The position numbers were made by a program, and so were the translations under genes. The notes beneath the pieces are model-generated. The model was not told the origin of the DNA, did not search any database, and was given only the letters and a program-made list of their open reading frames with translations. This document shows, piece after piece, positions 42,266 to 54,131 of a stretch of 64,000 nucleotides of DNA. Location of the stretch: positions 62,001 to 126,000 of the forward strand of contig JAUCBJ010000700.1 in the NCBI GenBank assembly GCA_032718475.1, read 5' to 3'. This DNA is from Nemertoderma westbladi. Taxonomy: Eukaryota; Xenacoelomorpha; Nemertodermatida; Nemertodermatidae. Each line of letters opens with the position of its first letter. Within the stretch, counting starts at the first letter, position 1.

Positions 42266-44911
42266 ACAGACGATCATTAAGCTGTCGCTTTGGAACATAG
42301 AAGGATTCAAATATGTACGCGAAAACTGTGCACTAAAACATATCACTGGTGATTCCAATCTGGTGCTTTTAACAGAATCTTTTTACTGCAATGAATCACT
42401 TTCTTTTCCCGATTTTTACGCATTTGTGCAACCCGCAACCAGGTCTCAAAGGGGAAGGCCTCATGGAGGGCTTATTATCTTGGCAAAACCGGAACTGAGA
42501 CCTAAATTAATTGTCGCCAATGAAAACTATATGGTACTAAACACAACGGCTGGATCAATTCTAGTATTTTACTTTAACCCAGAGAATAAAGTTGAGGATG
42601 TACTATTAATTATCAGCGAAGCCCTTACGTATACCAATCCAGACACACCGATTTACATAGGAGGTGACTTCAACTGCCGTATAGACTCTCAGGAGAACCG
42701 TGGTGCAGATCTCACACGTAATCTACAGGGTCTGGGCTTCATACTCCACAATAATCCAACTGAGAAAACATATATATCACCTCAGGGCTCGAGTACGATC
42801 GATCTGTGGTTCACTCGCACACCACCACAGTCTAACATTACAGCTCGCACTTCAATCAACCATAACCCAATTCGTAAACACCAACGTGTCGATATCCAAG
42901 TTGAGGAACCACGATATCATATCCAACCTTCTCTCTGACAGGCTACTGTAGACGCAGCAACTGACGACATTCAACATGTTATTTCAACTTCCTCGCAAAA
43001 ACCACCAAAAACCACTTCCCACCACCATAAACCTTGGTTTGACGAGGAATGCAGGATAAAGAAACAACAAGTTATGACACTCCTACAAAATGGTGACAAC
43101 TCCAATTATTATTGGGCTACTCGAACCGAATACAAACAACTTCTGAATTCCAAAAAGACAAATTTTGATGAAAACACTCTTATAGAAACTCTAAAACAAA
43201 CCGAGATAACCCCATGGACACTATGGAGAACTAAGACTGACTTTCCTACAGCCCTCATCGAGCTAGACAAATTAGAGGACCATTTCCATTCTCTAATTGG
43301 CGAACAAAATCATACAAACATACAACCTCCAAACCAAGCTACTATCGACAGTACAAAAGATTCCCCAGAGTGGTTCAATGCATTTAGTGGTAAAGCATCC
43401 GGCTGTGATGGAATATATTATGAACATTTGAAACTTTCACTCCCATTATTAGTCACAGTTATTACACTTCTCTACAACACATGTTTAAATCTCGGTGAAA
43501 TTCCACGTGTCTGGAAAACTAGCATTTTGAAAATTCTATACAAAGGGAAGGGTGAATTAACAGATCCTGGAAACTACCGTGGTATTGCGCTAATTTGTGT
43601 ACTGTTGAAGGTATTGACGTCGATAATAAACTCAAGGGTATTAAAGAAAATAATGGATCAGCTACCTCTAGAACAATACGGATTTATCCCCGGTCGATCT
43701 ACTACTCAAGTAATCAGAAAACTCATTGATTTTATTCACTCCAATCTACACAGTCATGAATCGAAACCGGTCTATGCACTGACTTCCGTAAAGCTTTTGA
43801 CCTGATTGATAGAAACATTTTACTTCATAAGATTTTCTTCAAATTTAATATAAAAGAAAAACTTTTTGCGTTAATTCAGTCAATATTCGGAAACACTGTC
43901 AAAATATTCGATGGCATTAGTTTTTCAGCACCTATTTTGCAACTTCGGGGTATACTACAGGGGGATTGTTTCTCGCCAACCGCATTCTTAATGTTCATTA
44001 CTGATCTAGCAGCTGCTCTAAGGCAAATCGCCTCTACATTATATTTTATATTCTTTGCTGATGACTTAGTTATTTATTCAACCGAAAAACAACACATACA
44101 ATATGCTTTACTTCTACTAGACGAATGGTGCCAACATAATAATATGGATTTAAACCTAAGTAAAACTAAAATTATAAAATTCCGACGAGGAGGGAGATTA
44201 GCCAATACAGATATATTCACCTACCGCAACGAAAATGTCGAAATCACCAACAAGTACAACTACCTGGGAATAACACTACAACCAACCCTCTGCTTCTCTC
44301 AACACATTGAAAACAAGAAACAAAACGCCTACACAATAATTGGATGTCTACGGAATCTTAATTTGGTCTCTATTGAAACTGGTATTAAAATTTTCAACAT
44401 TAAAATATATCCCGCCATCACCTATGCTTTCTCTGAAATCGCTAGCCATCTTAAACCCTCAAACCTTATCGAATTGGACAAAATCAAATCGACCTTCCTT
44501 AAACGTTTACTTTCACTGCCAACTAATTCATCGTCAACTCTCGCTCACAAATTAACCATCTGCAAAACATTTACAGAAGACATTGCCGAAAAACACCCAA
44601 CCTACTTCAACCCAACAGTTCTAGAACAATACCGTCAAATACGAGCTGATAAAGAACTGAAATTTTACGAGCAATACTACAATCTAGGACCCGCATTCGC
44701 CTCTAACTACTGGAAAAGAGCCAATCAAACAAACCGAAACATCGCCACCAGACTAACGGCGCACGGATTTCATTACAAACTCTGCCAGACTCATACACCA
44801 TATCACCCACTGTCACCCGATTGTGTCTGCATGTACTGTAAAGGTAGCTCAGAATACAGGTATCACATCTTGAACTGCCCAAATGCCCCACCATTAACTA
44901 GTATTTTATAA
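42266..44911 (+). pseudogene. LINE ORF2: endonuclease plus reverse transcriptase, broken
   Basis: The endonuclease begins IIKLSLWNIEGFKYV, then GGLIIL, and YIGGDFNCRID (the GDFN catalytic motif, 42655-42687), and ends near a TGA at 42936-42938. The same frame continues: HHHKPWFDEECRIKKQQ, then RT with KASGCDGIYYEHLKLS, NYRGIALICVLLKVLTSIIN and QYGFIPGRSTTQVI. At about 43777 the frame shifts, giving DFRKAFDLIDRN, LRGILQGDCFSPTAFLMFIT and FADDLVIYS (catalytic Asp pair, about 44054-44080). The C-terminus has a CX2CX8HX3C finger (44826-44879). Arrangement fits the CR1/L2/Jockey group. One in-frame stop and one frameshift inactivate it. The 3' end is about 44990 with ATAAATAAATTTGG. Confidence 0.8.
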
Positions 44912-45164
44912 ACTTTTACTAAATAATTATTTATTGTTGCTTTTACTGATAATGTTAACTGATAACCATAAAGATGTTTATAAATAAATTTGGATTGCCC
45001 CGACTGGGGGCGCACTTTTTCAAAAAAAAAATTACCGTACTTCTCACACTTTCTTCTGTAATCCTATTGGTCAATTAATTACATGTGAATAGGCCTAAAA
45101 CTTTATTCACGAGATCGGATTTGCTTCCATTTTCACCCCTGCATCTAAATATCAACTATGGTTG

Positions 45165-45785
45165 TTTCGCGAAAAAAATGTTGGGCCAGAAACAGTTGAA
45201 TAAGGCGGAACAAGGTGCCCTGGATCGAGTGGCGGGGTGTGTTTTTTGTAAAAACACAAGGAAACGGTTGGAATGGTGGGTTTAAGTAGGCCTAAGTGCG
45301 GGAAGCCAATTTTAAAATCGGCTGTGATTTGCTGCTACAGATTAGACGTCACTACAAAGTGATCTGATAATTTTTTATCTTGGTTGCTATGGACGGCGAT
45401 TTCGCTCCATTCAAATATACACATAATCTCAATCATTTCATACGTGGCATAAATCAATTGAAAGCGGAGAGTCTTGCGCATCTTTTGACATAATAATTCA
45501 TGATGATGAAAATTGAAAAAATGCTGTTCACAATTGTAAACTCGGCAGATTGCCACACGTGTGAAATTATTGTTAAAAAATTACCAGATCACTTTGTAGT
45601 GACGTCAAATCTGTAGCAGCCAATCACAGTCGATTTTGATAATTGGCTTCCTGCACTTACTTAAACCCACCAATCCGACCGTTTCCTCGTGTTTTTACAT
45701 AAAACACAACCCGCCACTCAATTCAGGGCACCTTGTTACCCCTTATTCAATTGTTTCCAGCCCAACATTTTTTCGCGCACCAACT
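45165..45785. mobile_element. Foldback element with arms of about 200 bp
   Basis: 45170-45375 and 45575-45780 are inverted copies: ATGTTGGGCCAGAAACAGTT / AACTGTTT…CCCAACAT, the GGTGGGTTTAAGTAGG block, and the AGTGATCTG/CAGATCACT block near the centre. Outer ends read TTTCGCG/CGCGCAC. The interior loop is about 200 bp and has no coding. Confidence 0.75.
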
Positions 45786-46263
45786 CTATTAAGGGAATCG
45801 AATAGAGCAGGTTACGCAGTGTGTTACGTCATTCAACTGTTCAAAGCAAAACAATAGGCCTAAAGGAAAGTCAATATAACAGTTTACAGTTTTTATTTTG
45901 AGAAATTGATGTTGATGCATCTGACAAACTGATCCTGATGTCATTAGGTCTGTCATTTGAATGTTTGTTGTTGGTGTTCAACTTCGTATTTCGGATCAAT
46001 TTCGTTTTTCGAGGGAAGCCGTCAGAAAGTTACTGTCAGCAGCGGAATTAAAGTGAAACAATTTTTCTGTAGCCAGCCTACTTCAGTACTTACCTAAAGC
46101 AGTACAGAGCCGAGACCAGCTCCCTGTGCTGCTGTGGCCTGCGCCACTGACAGACCGACTGACTGATGTCAGGATGTCATATTGTAAATAACTAGGCCTA
46201 ATAATTTACTGTGCAGGCCTACTGTTACCGGTATAGTCAAGGCCTACTATGTACTACAGTACT

Positions 46264-47506
46264 AGTACCGTAATTCGGGGTGACTTGATACATTTTAAGG
46301 TGACTTGATACAGCAAGTTATACTTTTTTTCTTTAACGGATTGTGGGTGATTGCGTGATGTTATGATAAAAATTGAAATATTAGAAGATGTCTAAATAAA
46401 TTGTCTATCATATAGTAAAATAAATTTTGTCATTGCTTCGCATTTGTGATCACGAGAGCCAAAAATGCATTTTTCAAAAATTCACTTTTTTTAAATGTCC
46501 AAATATAGGTCGAATTTTTGACACTTTGGGTTAATGTTGTTCAAAAATTATTTTTACAGATGCTAATAGATGAGTTTGAATATTATGATCCTAAAAAAAT
46601 TTACAAATTTTCATATGAATTGGGGGTGGAGTGCCCGTTTTTTGAAAGTGTATCTTAAAATGGGGTGACTTGATACATATATACGGTATATTGTAGGCGA
46701 AAATGTTCTGATACCTGTGACTTAAACGTTGATTTGGCAAAATTTGTGCTTAAATTCATTGATTTAGTTTGCAGTTTTTTCTAAAATGTTTTGTCTTACT
46801 GTCTTCTTTACTGGCTGACTGGTGTCAGGATGTCACAATGCAATGAAAGTCTTTTTCGTTTTTAAACTTCAATTTAACTTGATAAATATTGTTACCCTAC
46901 CCTATATGTTAAATTTTCTAAAATATTTTATCTTTACTTAAACAGTTAAACCTTAAATTTGCAAAATTTGTGCTTAAATTCATTGTTTTAGTTTCCAGTT
47001 TTTTCTAAAATGTATTGTCTTACTTACTGGTGTCAGGATGTCACTATGCAATGAAGGTCTTTTTCGTTTTTAAAGTGCAATTTAACTTGTTAAATATGAA
47101 ATATTTTGCCATAAAAAATGGAGTTATTTTTAATTTTAGCCATAATTTTATATCCCCGTTACGCCGTTAGGTGGGGACTTCGTTCTTTTTTTAAAATTTC
47201 CAATATGTATCAAGTCACCCCCACAGCCTACAACATGATCCAAACTCATTCACAGAGTGGTATTATTGCGGAAAATTTGCTTGTGTATCAAGTCACCCCG
47301 TTATGTGGGGTGACTTGATACAGCTGGTTTTTAAGAAAAAAACACCACTAGACTAAGCACCTGAAATAGTGCTTTAGTCTAGTGGTGTAGTACTCATCCC
47401 GACTATAAAATTTTCTTTTTATTCCATCTGTGTAGTATAAAAACTTCAGAAGATATTCACAGTTAAAGGCAAAAACTGTATCAAGTCACCCCGAATTACG
47501 GTACTA
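46264..47506. mobile_element. 1.24-kb inverted-repeat element with GGGGTGACTTGATAC repeats
   Basis: About 29 bp at each end (TAGTACCGTAATTCGGGGTG at 46264 onward; its reverse complement ending 47506) are inverted repeats. The core GGGGTGACTTGATAC or close variants recur inside at about 46298, 46661 and 47309 (+) and 47206, 47286 and 47478 (-). No transposase frame. The repeated core looks like a transposase-binding site array in a non-autonomous DNA transposon. Confidence 0.75.
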
Positions 47507-47622
47507 CCGGTAACTGACTAAAAGACTTTCTTCTAAATTCTTTTAGTAGGCCTGGGTTATAGTACAGTCATCTGGTAAAAAAAACTCAAAAACTCCTAAT
47601 AATAACTCCTGCAGCTCGGATC

Positions 47623-49389
47623 ATGTCTCAAACACAAATATTTGGAGGCCGACGTGGTAAACTCAGTACCACAGTTTCTGTCGACACTGTGGTGGACGCC
47701 GAGGGTAAAATAGTTCGACCGGAAGTGCGTCACGACACTGACCAGGACGTTAAACAGTCGGAGACGGTAGACCTCTTGGTCGCTGCCGGGTACTTCCGAG
47801 CCCGGATAAAAGGACTCTCCGCGTTCGATAAGGTTGTCGGTGGGATGGTTTGGTGCATCACCTTGTGTAACATAGACGTGGACGTCGATTTGTTATTCCA
47901 AGAGAATTCCACAATCGGGCAGAAAATCTCGCTAACCGAGAAAATCGTTAGAGTTCTTCCGGGATTAAAATGTCCCCACCGTTTGGAACCTCACCAAATT
48001 CAGGGGTTGGATTTCATTCACATATTTCCGGTGGTTCAGTGGCTCGTTAAAACCGCCATGGTCTACCGGGAGGAAAGTGCAAAGCAAATCCGTCGGTTTT
48101 CCGTCAACGAATTCAATAAATCCTTCGATTTGCCGTCGGATTTATTGTTTAGGGAGAACACTGCGTCGGCCGCCGTTAATTTGGCGAAGGTTAAAGGGAT
48201 TTACGGAGCGAAAAGGCGTTTCCGTCAGAACCGTGTTGATTGGGAGGGGGAGAGGAGCAGGCGGGTTCAGCGAACGTTGGTTGAGTACAGAGGAGCAGGA
48301 GGAGTTGTAGGGGATGATGAGGGAGGGAGTAGGGAGGAGGTGGAAGGGATGTTGTTGGCGGATAGAGTGCGGCTCAGTGCGAGGACGGTGGGGCAACTAG
48401 CCAGCCTACAGGCGGAGGAGTTGCACCGTGCGGCCGGGGAGTGGGAGGCACGACGGGTTGAGTTGGAGGAGGAAGTGGGAGGCGGCCGGTTGGCGGAGGC
48501 CTTGGGGAAACAGTTGGGGGAGAAACGGGGGGAGTTGGGGGCGGTGGAGGAGCAGTTGGAAAGAGCGACGGAGGAGTTGGGCGAGTTGGAGAGGCAAGTG
48601 GATGAGGCGGAGGCCTATAAGAGTAAGTTGGAGACCGAGTTCGGGAAATTAATGAAACTCGAGTCGGAAGTGGACCCGGAAGTACTCCGGAACCTTCGGA
48701 ATCTCGTCGCGAAAAACGAGAAGATTAAAAAAGACGAACAAGAATTCAAAGCGAAATGTAAACGGGAGTTGGAGGAGATGACGAATAAGAGAGACGAACT
48801 GGTGAAGGTTATTGAGTCAGGGGTGGATGACGCCGATAAGGCTAAGTTAGTCGAGGAGCAGCTCGATAAGGAGACTGCTCGGTTGGAGAAGGTGCGTCTA
48901 CTGCGTGCGAGACGCGCCCGACAGTGCGCGGTGATACAACGTCGACTGGATTCGGTGCCGAGTCGAGCCGAACTCGCCCAGTACCAGGCGAGGTTTATCG
49001 AACTCTACGCCCAGATGGGCGCCAAACACCGCGCCACCAAGCAGCTCTACGGCCTCTATAACGTCCTCGACGACACTCGGGCCTTTATGAACAAAGAGGT
49101 CGATCTGCTCAACTCGATTCTCGATAACTTCGAAGAGGCGATGAAGTCCAACTCTTCCAAGGCGGAGTTTCTCTCGCAGATGAAGCGAATATTCGAGGGA
49201 GTGGAAGACAACCGGAAGAAGTCGGAACGTCGTAAAATCGACGAGAAACGGAAACGCGACGAACTGAATTCGCGATACCTCGAACTCATAGAGAAACAGA
49301 GACTTTATTATAAGACAGTTAAGGATTTCCAGACAGAATGTCGGAATAATGAAATCCTTCAATCTAAACTGACACCTCAGCCCCCCTAG
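47623..49389 (+). CDS. CCDC93: CCDC93, Commander complex subunit, intronless, 588 aa
   Basis: Residues 51-143 (LLVAAGYFRARIKGLSAFDK, then DVDVDLLFQENSTIGQKI and HQIQGLDFIHIFPVVQWLVK) are the strongly conserved N-terminal calponin-homology-like domain of CCDC93. After a variable Glu/Gly/Arg-rich stretch (about 206-340) the protein is coiled coil to about 580 and ends with the conserved LIEKQRLYYKTVKDFQTECR segment. Length is close to the vertebrate protein (about 630 aa), so it is complete. CCDC93 pairs with CCDC22 in the CCC/Commander complex that recycles endosomal cargo with retriever and WASH. The vertebrate gene has many introns; here there is none, so it may be a retrogene or a lineage with intron loss. 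The coding strand at 48240-48640 is nearly all purine. AATAAA sequences lie at about 49772 and 49936. Confidence 0.92.
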   Translation: MSQTQIFGGRRGKLSTTVSVDTVVDAEGKIVRPEVRHDTDQDVKQSETVDLLVAAGYFRARIKGLSAFDKVVGGMVWCITLCNIDVDVDLLFQENSTIGQKISLTEKIVRVLPGLKCPHRLEPHQIQGLDFIHIFPVVQWLVKTAMVYREESAKQIRRFSVNEFNKSFDLPSDLLFRENTASAAVNLAKVKGIYGAKRRFRQNRVDWEGERSRRVQRTLVEYRGAGGVVGDDEGGSREEVEGMLLADRVRLSARTVGQLASLQAEELHRAAGEWEARRVELEEEVGGGRLAEALGKQLGEKRGELGAVEEQLERATEELGELERQVDEAEAYKSKLETEFGKLMKLESEVDPEVLRNLRNLVAKNEKIKKDEQEFKAKCKRELEEMTNKRDELVKVIESGVDDADKAKLVEEQLDKETARLEKVRLLRARRARQCAVIQRRLDSVPSRAELAQYQARFIELYAQMGAKHRATKQLYGLYNVLDDTRAFMNKEVDLLNSILDNFEEAMKSNSSKAEFLSQMKRIFEGVEDNRKKSERRKIDEKRKRDELNSRYLELIEKQRLYYKTVKDFQTECRNNEILQSKLTPQPP

Positions 49390-50048
49390 ACAGCGTAGAG
49401 TTACACTATTGTTACCGACTTTACAATCACTTAATTAATTATTGCATTTCCAGATTAATAGGAATGGAGAGCGGAGGTAATGGTAAGGCTTTGAAATACA
49501 AAAGTAGAGAATCCGGATATTTAACAATTAGCTGGCGAAATATCGAATGTTGTGATCAAATATTGAAAAATGTGTTTTTGAGTAGAAAAACAATCAACTA
49601 ATAAAATTGTAAGCGGATTTGAATAAATCATATTCCCTATTCCAGGAATCTGAGGCACCAATTCAATATGACGTACGTCATACCTTGAACAGTTACTAAC
49701 TGACAACATTATTTTCAAAATTTGCTCCATCGAATTTATAAGTCTTTCTGCAATTTAGTTGAGTTTTAACGAAATAAACTTATTCTATAGTTTCTAGAAA
49801 AACTGTTTTTCGCGCACCATTCTTATTAATTGCTATTCAGACTTGTGAATTGTGATTCCATAGAAGCTTTGTGCAGATAACGTTGTTTATAATTATTATT
49901 TAATTCAGAAATATAGACTACATTATACCACTGTAAAATAAAGTGTGATTGATAATGATTTTATGGATTAGTTCGCAACCTATTCTATAAAACGGTGATA
50001 AAGGTACTATTATTCCACTGCAGATCTAAGGAATAATGAGCAGAGGGG
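49390..50048. other. 3' flank of CCDC93
   Basis: AT-rich, with two AATAAA signals and no other feature visible. Confidence 0.5.
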
Positions 50049-50600
50049 GTGAGCCATGGGACTAAGGTCCGTACGGGACGAAGGTCCGTACGGGACGAAG
50101 GTCCGTACGGGACGAAGGTCCGTACGGGACGAAGGTCCGTACGGGACGAAGGTCCGTATGGGACGAAGGTCCGTATGGGACGAAGGTCCGTACGGGACGA
50201 AGGTCCGTATGGGACGAAGGTCCGTACGGGACGAAGGTCCGTATGGGACGAAGGTCCGTACGGGACGAAGGTTCGTACGGGACGAAGGTCCGTACGGGAC
50301 GGAGGTTCGTACGGGACGAAGGTCCGTACGGGACGAAGGTCCGTACGGGACGGAGGTTCGTACGGGACGGAGGTTCGTACGGGACGAAGGTCCGTACGGG
50401 ACGAAGGTCCGTACGGGACGAAGGTCCGTACGGGACGAAGGTCCGTACGGGACGAAGGTCAGTACGGGACGAAGGTCCGTACGGGACGAAGGTCCGTACG
50501 GGACGAAGGTCCGTACGGGACGAAGGTCCGTACGGGACGAAGGTCCGTACGGGACGAAGGTCCATACGGGACAAATTAGGGACAAAGGTCCGTAAGTGGC
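50049..50600. repeat. 17-bp CpG-rich tandem array, about 32 copies
   Basis: Unit GGTCCGTACGGGACGAA, period 17. Each unit has three CpG and the palindrome CCGTACGG. Variants replace CGTACG by CGTATG or CGAAGG by CGGAGG. All six frames are open because the unit lacks stops; I do not consider these coding. Confidence 0.95.
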
Positions 50601-50799
50601 CATCCGTGACGTCACTTCGTCTTCTCAAGAATTTATCTGTAACCTTTTTGGTTAGAATAACGTGCCACTGTAACCTGCTCTTTTCCCTTAATCTGCCTAC
50701 CTATTCGGACATTCGCTCTAGAACCCTCTAATAGAAACATTGGTGTTATGGGTGAATGAGTTGTTTCATCTTATGATAACTTTTTGTTGGGCACAGCTT

Positions 50800-53700
50800 T
50801 TGCAAATTCGGCAATGGGAGGAATAAGGGAGGAATATAGGGGTCTATCTGGTCGGGACAGAGGGCAGTCTGGGGAGGAATAAGGGGGGGATTACAGGGTT
50901 CTACAATGGCGTGACAGATGGCAGTCTGGGAGGAATAAGGGGGGAATACAGGGGTCTACAATAGACAGGAGGCAGAGGGCAGTCTGGGGAGGACTAAGGG
51001 GGAATACAGGGGTCTACAATGGCGGTGCAGAGGGCAGTCTGAGAATGAATAAGGTGGGAATATAGGGGTCTACAATGGTCGGGACAGTAGTCTGGGGAGG
51101 AATAGGGGGAATACAGGGGTCTGCAATGGTCTGGATAGAGGGTTTCTGGGGAGGGATAAGGGGGAAATACAGGGGTCTACAGTAGTTGGGACAGAGGGCA
51201 GTCTGGGGAGGGATAAGGGGGGAATACAGGGGTCTACAGTGGTCGGGACAGAGGGCAGTCTGGGGAGGAATAAGGGGGGAATATAGGGTTCTACAATGGC
51301 GCGACAGATGGCAGTCTGGGGAGGAATAATGGGGGAATACAGGGGCCTACAATTACAGGGACAGAGGGCAGTCTGGGGAAGAATAAGGGGGGAATGCAGG
51401 GGTCTATAGTGGCCGGGGCAGAGGGTAGTCTGGGGAGGTATAAGGTGGTAATACAGGGGTATATAATGGCTGGGACAGAGGGCAGTCTGGGAATGAATAA
51501 GGTGGGAATACGGTGGTCTACAGTGGTCGGGACAGAGGTCAGTCTGGGAAGGAATAAGGGTGGAATACAGGGGTATACAATGGTCGGGACAGTAGTCTGG
51601 GGAGGAATAGGGGGAATACAGGGGTCTACAATGGTCGGGATAGAGGGTTTCTGGGGAGGGATAAGGGGGAAATACAGGGGTCTACAGTAGTCGGGACAGA
51701 GGGCAATCTGGGGAGGAATAAGGGGGGAATACAGGGGTCTACAGTGGTCGGGACAGATGGCAGTCTGGGGAGGAATAAGGGGGGAATATAGGGTTCTCCA
51801 ATGGCGTGACAGAGGGCAGTCTGGGGAGGAATAAGGGAGGAATATAGGGGTCTATCTGGTCGGGACAGGGGGTAGTCTGGGGAGGAATAAGGGAGGAATA
51901 CAGGTGTCTACACCTACAGTGGTCGGGACAGAGAGTAGTCTGGGGAGGAATAAGGGGGGATTACAGGGTTCTACAATGGCGTGACAGATGGCAGTCTGGG
52001 AGGAATAAGGGGGGAATACAGGGGTCTACGTGGTCGCGACAGGGGGTAGTCTGGGGAGGAATAAGGGGGGATACATGGGTCTACAGTGGTCGGGACAGAG
52101 GGCAGTCTGGGGAGGAATAAGGGGGAATGCAGGGGTCTACAATGGCGGGACAGAGGGTAGTCTGGGAATGAATAAGGGGGGAATACAGTGGTCTACAGGG
52201 GCGCGACAGAGGGCAGTCTGGGGAGGAATAAGGGGGGAATACAGGGGTCTACAATGCACAGGAGGCAGAGAGCAGTCTGGGGAGGAATAAGGGGGAATAC
52301 AGGGGTCTACAATGGCGGGACAGAGGGTAGTCTGGGGATGAATAAGGGGGGGAATACAGTGGTCTACAGGGGCGGGACAGAGGGCTGTCTGGGGAGAAAT
52401 AAGGGGAATACAGGGGTCTACAATAGACAGGAGGCAGAGGGCAGTCTGGGGAGGACTAAGGGGGAATACAGGGGTCTACAATGGCGGGGCAGAGGGCAGT
52501 CTGAGAAGGAATAAGGGGGAAAACAGGGGTCTACAATGGCGGGACAGAGGGCAGTCTGGGGAGGTATATGGGGGGAATACAGGGGTCTATACAATGGACA
52601 GGGGCAGAGGGCAGTCTGTGGAGGAATAAGTGGGGAATACAGGGGTCTCCAATGGCAGGACAAAGGGCAGTCTGGGGAGGAATATGGGGGGAATACAGGG
52701 GTTTAACAGTGGTTGGGACAGAGGGCAGTCTGGTGAGGAATAAGGGGGGAATACAGGTGTCTATAATGGCGGGGACAGAGGGGAGTCTGGGGGGAATAAG
52801 GGGAAAATACAGGGGCCTGAGGAATAAGGAGGGAAAACAGGGGTCTACAATGGCAGGGACAGAGAGCAGTCTGGGGAAGAATAAGGGGAGAATACAGGGG
52901 TCTACAATTGACAGGAGGCAGATGGCAGTCTGATGAGGAATAAAGGAGGGTACTACAGGGGTCTGTACAATGGACGGGGGGCAGTCTTGGGAGGAATAAG
53001 GTGGGAATACAGGGCTACAGCGGTCGGGACGACAGAGGGCACTCCGGGGAGGAATAAGGGGGAATACAGGGGTTGACAATTGACAGGGGGCAGAGGGCAG
53101 TCTGGGGAGGAATAAGGGGGGAATACAGGGCTACAGTGGTCGGGACAGAGGGCAGTCTGGGGAGGAATAAGGTGGAATACAGGGGTCTACAATGGACAGG
53201 GGGTAGAGGGCAGTCTGGGGAGGAATAAGGGGGGATACAGGGGTCTACAATGGCAGGGACAGGGGGCAGTCTGGGGAGGAATAAGGGGGGAATACAGGGG
53301 TCTACAATGGTCGGGACAGAGGTCAGTCTGGGGAGGAATAATGGGGGAATACAGGGGTCTACAATTACAGGGACAGATGGCAGGCTGGGGAGGAATAAGG
53401 GGGGAATACAGGGGTCTACAATTACAGGGACAGAGGGCAGGCTGGGGAGGAATAAGGGGGGAATACAGGGGTCTACAATTACAGGGGCAGAGGGCAGTCT
53501 GGGGAGGAATAAGGTGGGAATACAGGGGTCTACAATTACAGCGACAGATGGCAGGCTGGGGAGGAATAAGGGGGGAATAAAGGGGTCTACAATTACAGGG
53601 ACAGAGGGCAGTTTGATGAGGAATAATGAGGGAATACAGGGGTCTTTAATGGCAGGGGCAGAGGGCAGTCTGGGGAGGAATAAGGGGGGAATACAGGGGT

Positions 53701-54030
53701 CTACAATTACAGGGACAGAGGGCAGTCTGGGGAGGAATAAGGGGGGAATAAAGGGGTCTACAATTACAGGGACAGAGGGCAGTTTGATGAGGAATAATGA
53801 GGGAATACAGGGGTCTTTAATGGCAGGGGCAGAGGGCAGTCTGGGGAGGAATAAGGGGGGAATACAGGGGTCTACAATTGCAGGGACAGAGGGCAGTTTG
53901 ATGAGGAATAATGAGGGAATACAGGGGTCTTTAATGGCAGGGGCAGAGGGCAGTCTGGGGAGGAATAAGGGGGGAATACAGTGGTATACAATGGCGTGAC
54001 AGAGGGCAGTCTGGGGAGGAATAGATCTAT
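50800..54030. repeat. 57-bp G-rich tandem array, about 56 imperfect copies
   Basis: The unit has CTGGGGAGGAATAAGGGGGG, AATACAGGGGTCTACAATGG and GACAGAGGGCAGT; the period is near 57 with many indels. The plus strand is G-rich with several G-runs per unit. On the minus strand each unit reads a pyrimidine tract ending CCTTATTCCTCCCCAG, which looks like a 3' splice site. It lies about 100 bp downstream (minus strand) of exon 3 of the Gln-rich gene. It is much more diverged than the other arrays. Confidence 0.9.
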
Positions 54031-54131
54031 AATTTTGGGCAGTTAGGGGAGTAATTCTAGTGATAGAAGACTTTTAGGATACCTCAGCTCATAGATGTTA
54101 AAAAATACGGATGAATACTTAAAACTGAACT

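Noticed and set aside
48898-49362. 154-codon minus-strand frame
   Set aside because: Shadow of CCDC93.
50010-50731. Six overlapping open frames of 160-200 codons
   Set aside because: A 17-bp stop-free unit opens all frames on both strands; not coding evidence.
51394-53999. Gly-rich frames (GSLGRNKGGIQGST repeats) in the 57-bp array
   Set aside because: Array-derived; frequent indels break the frame and no start context or splice sites fit.
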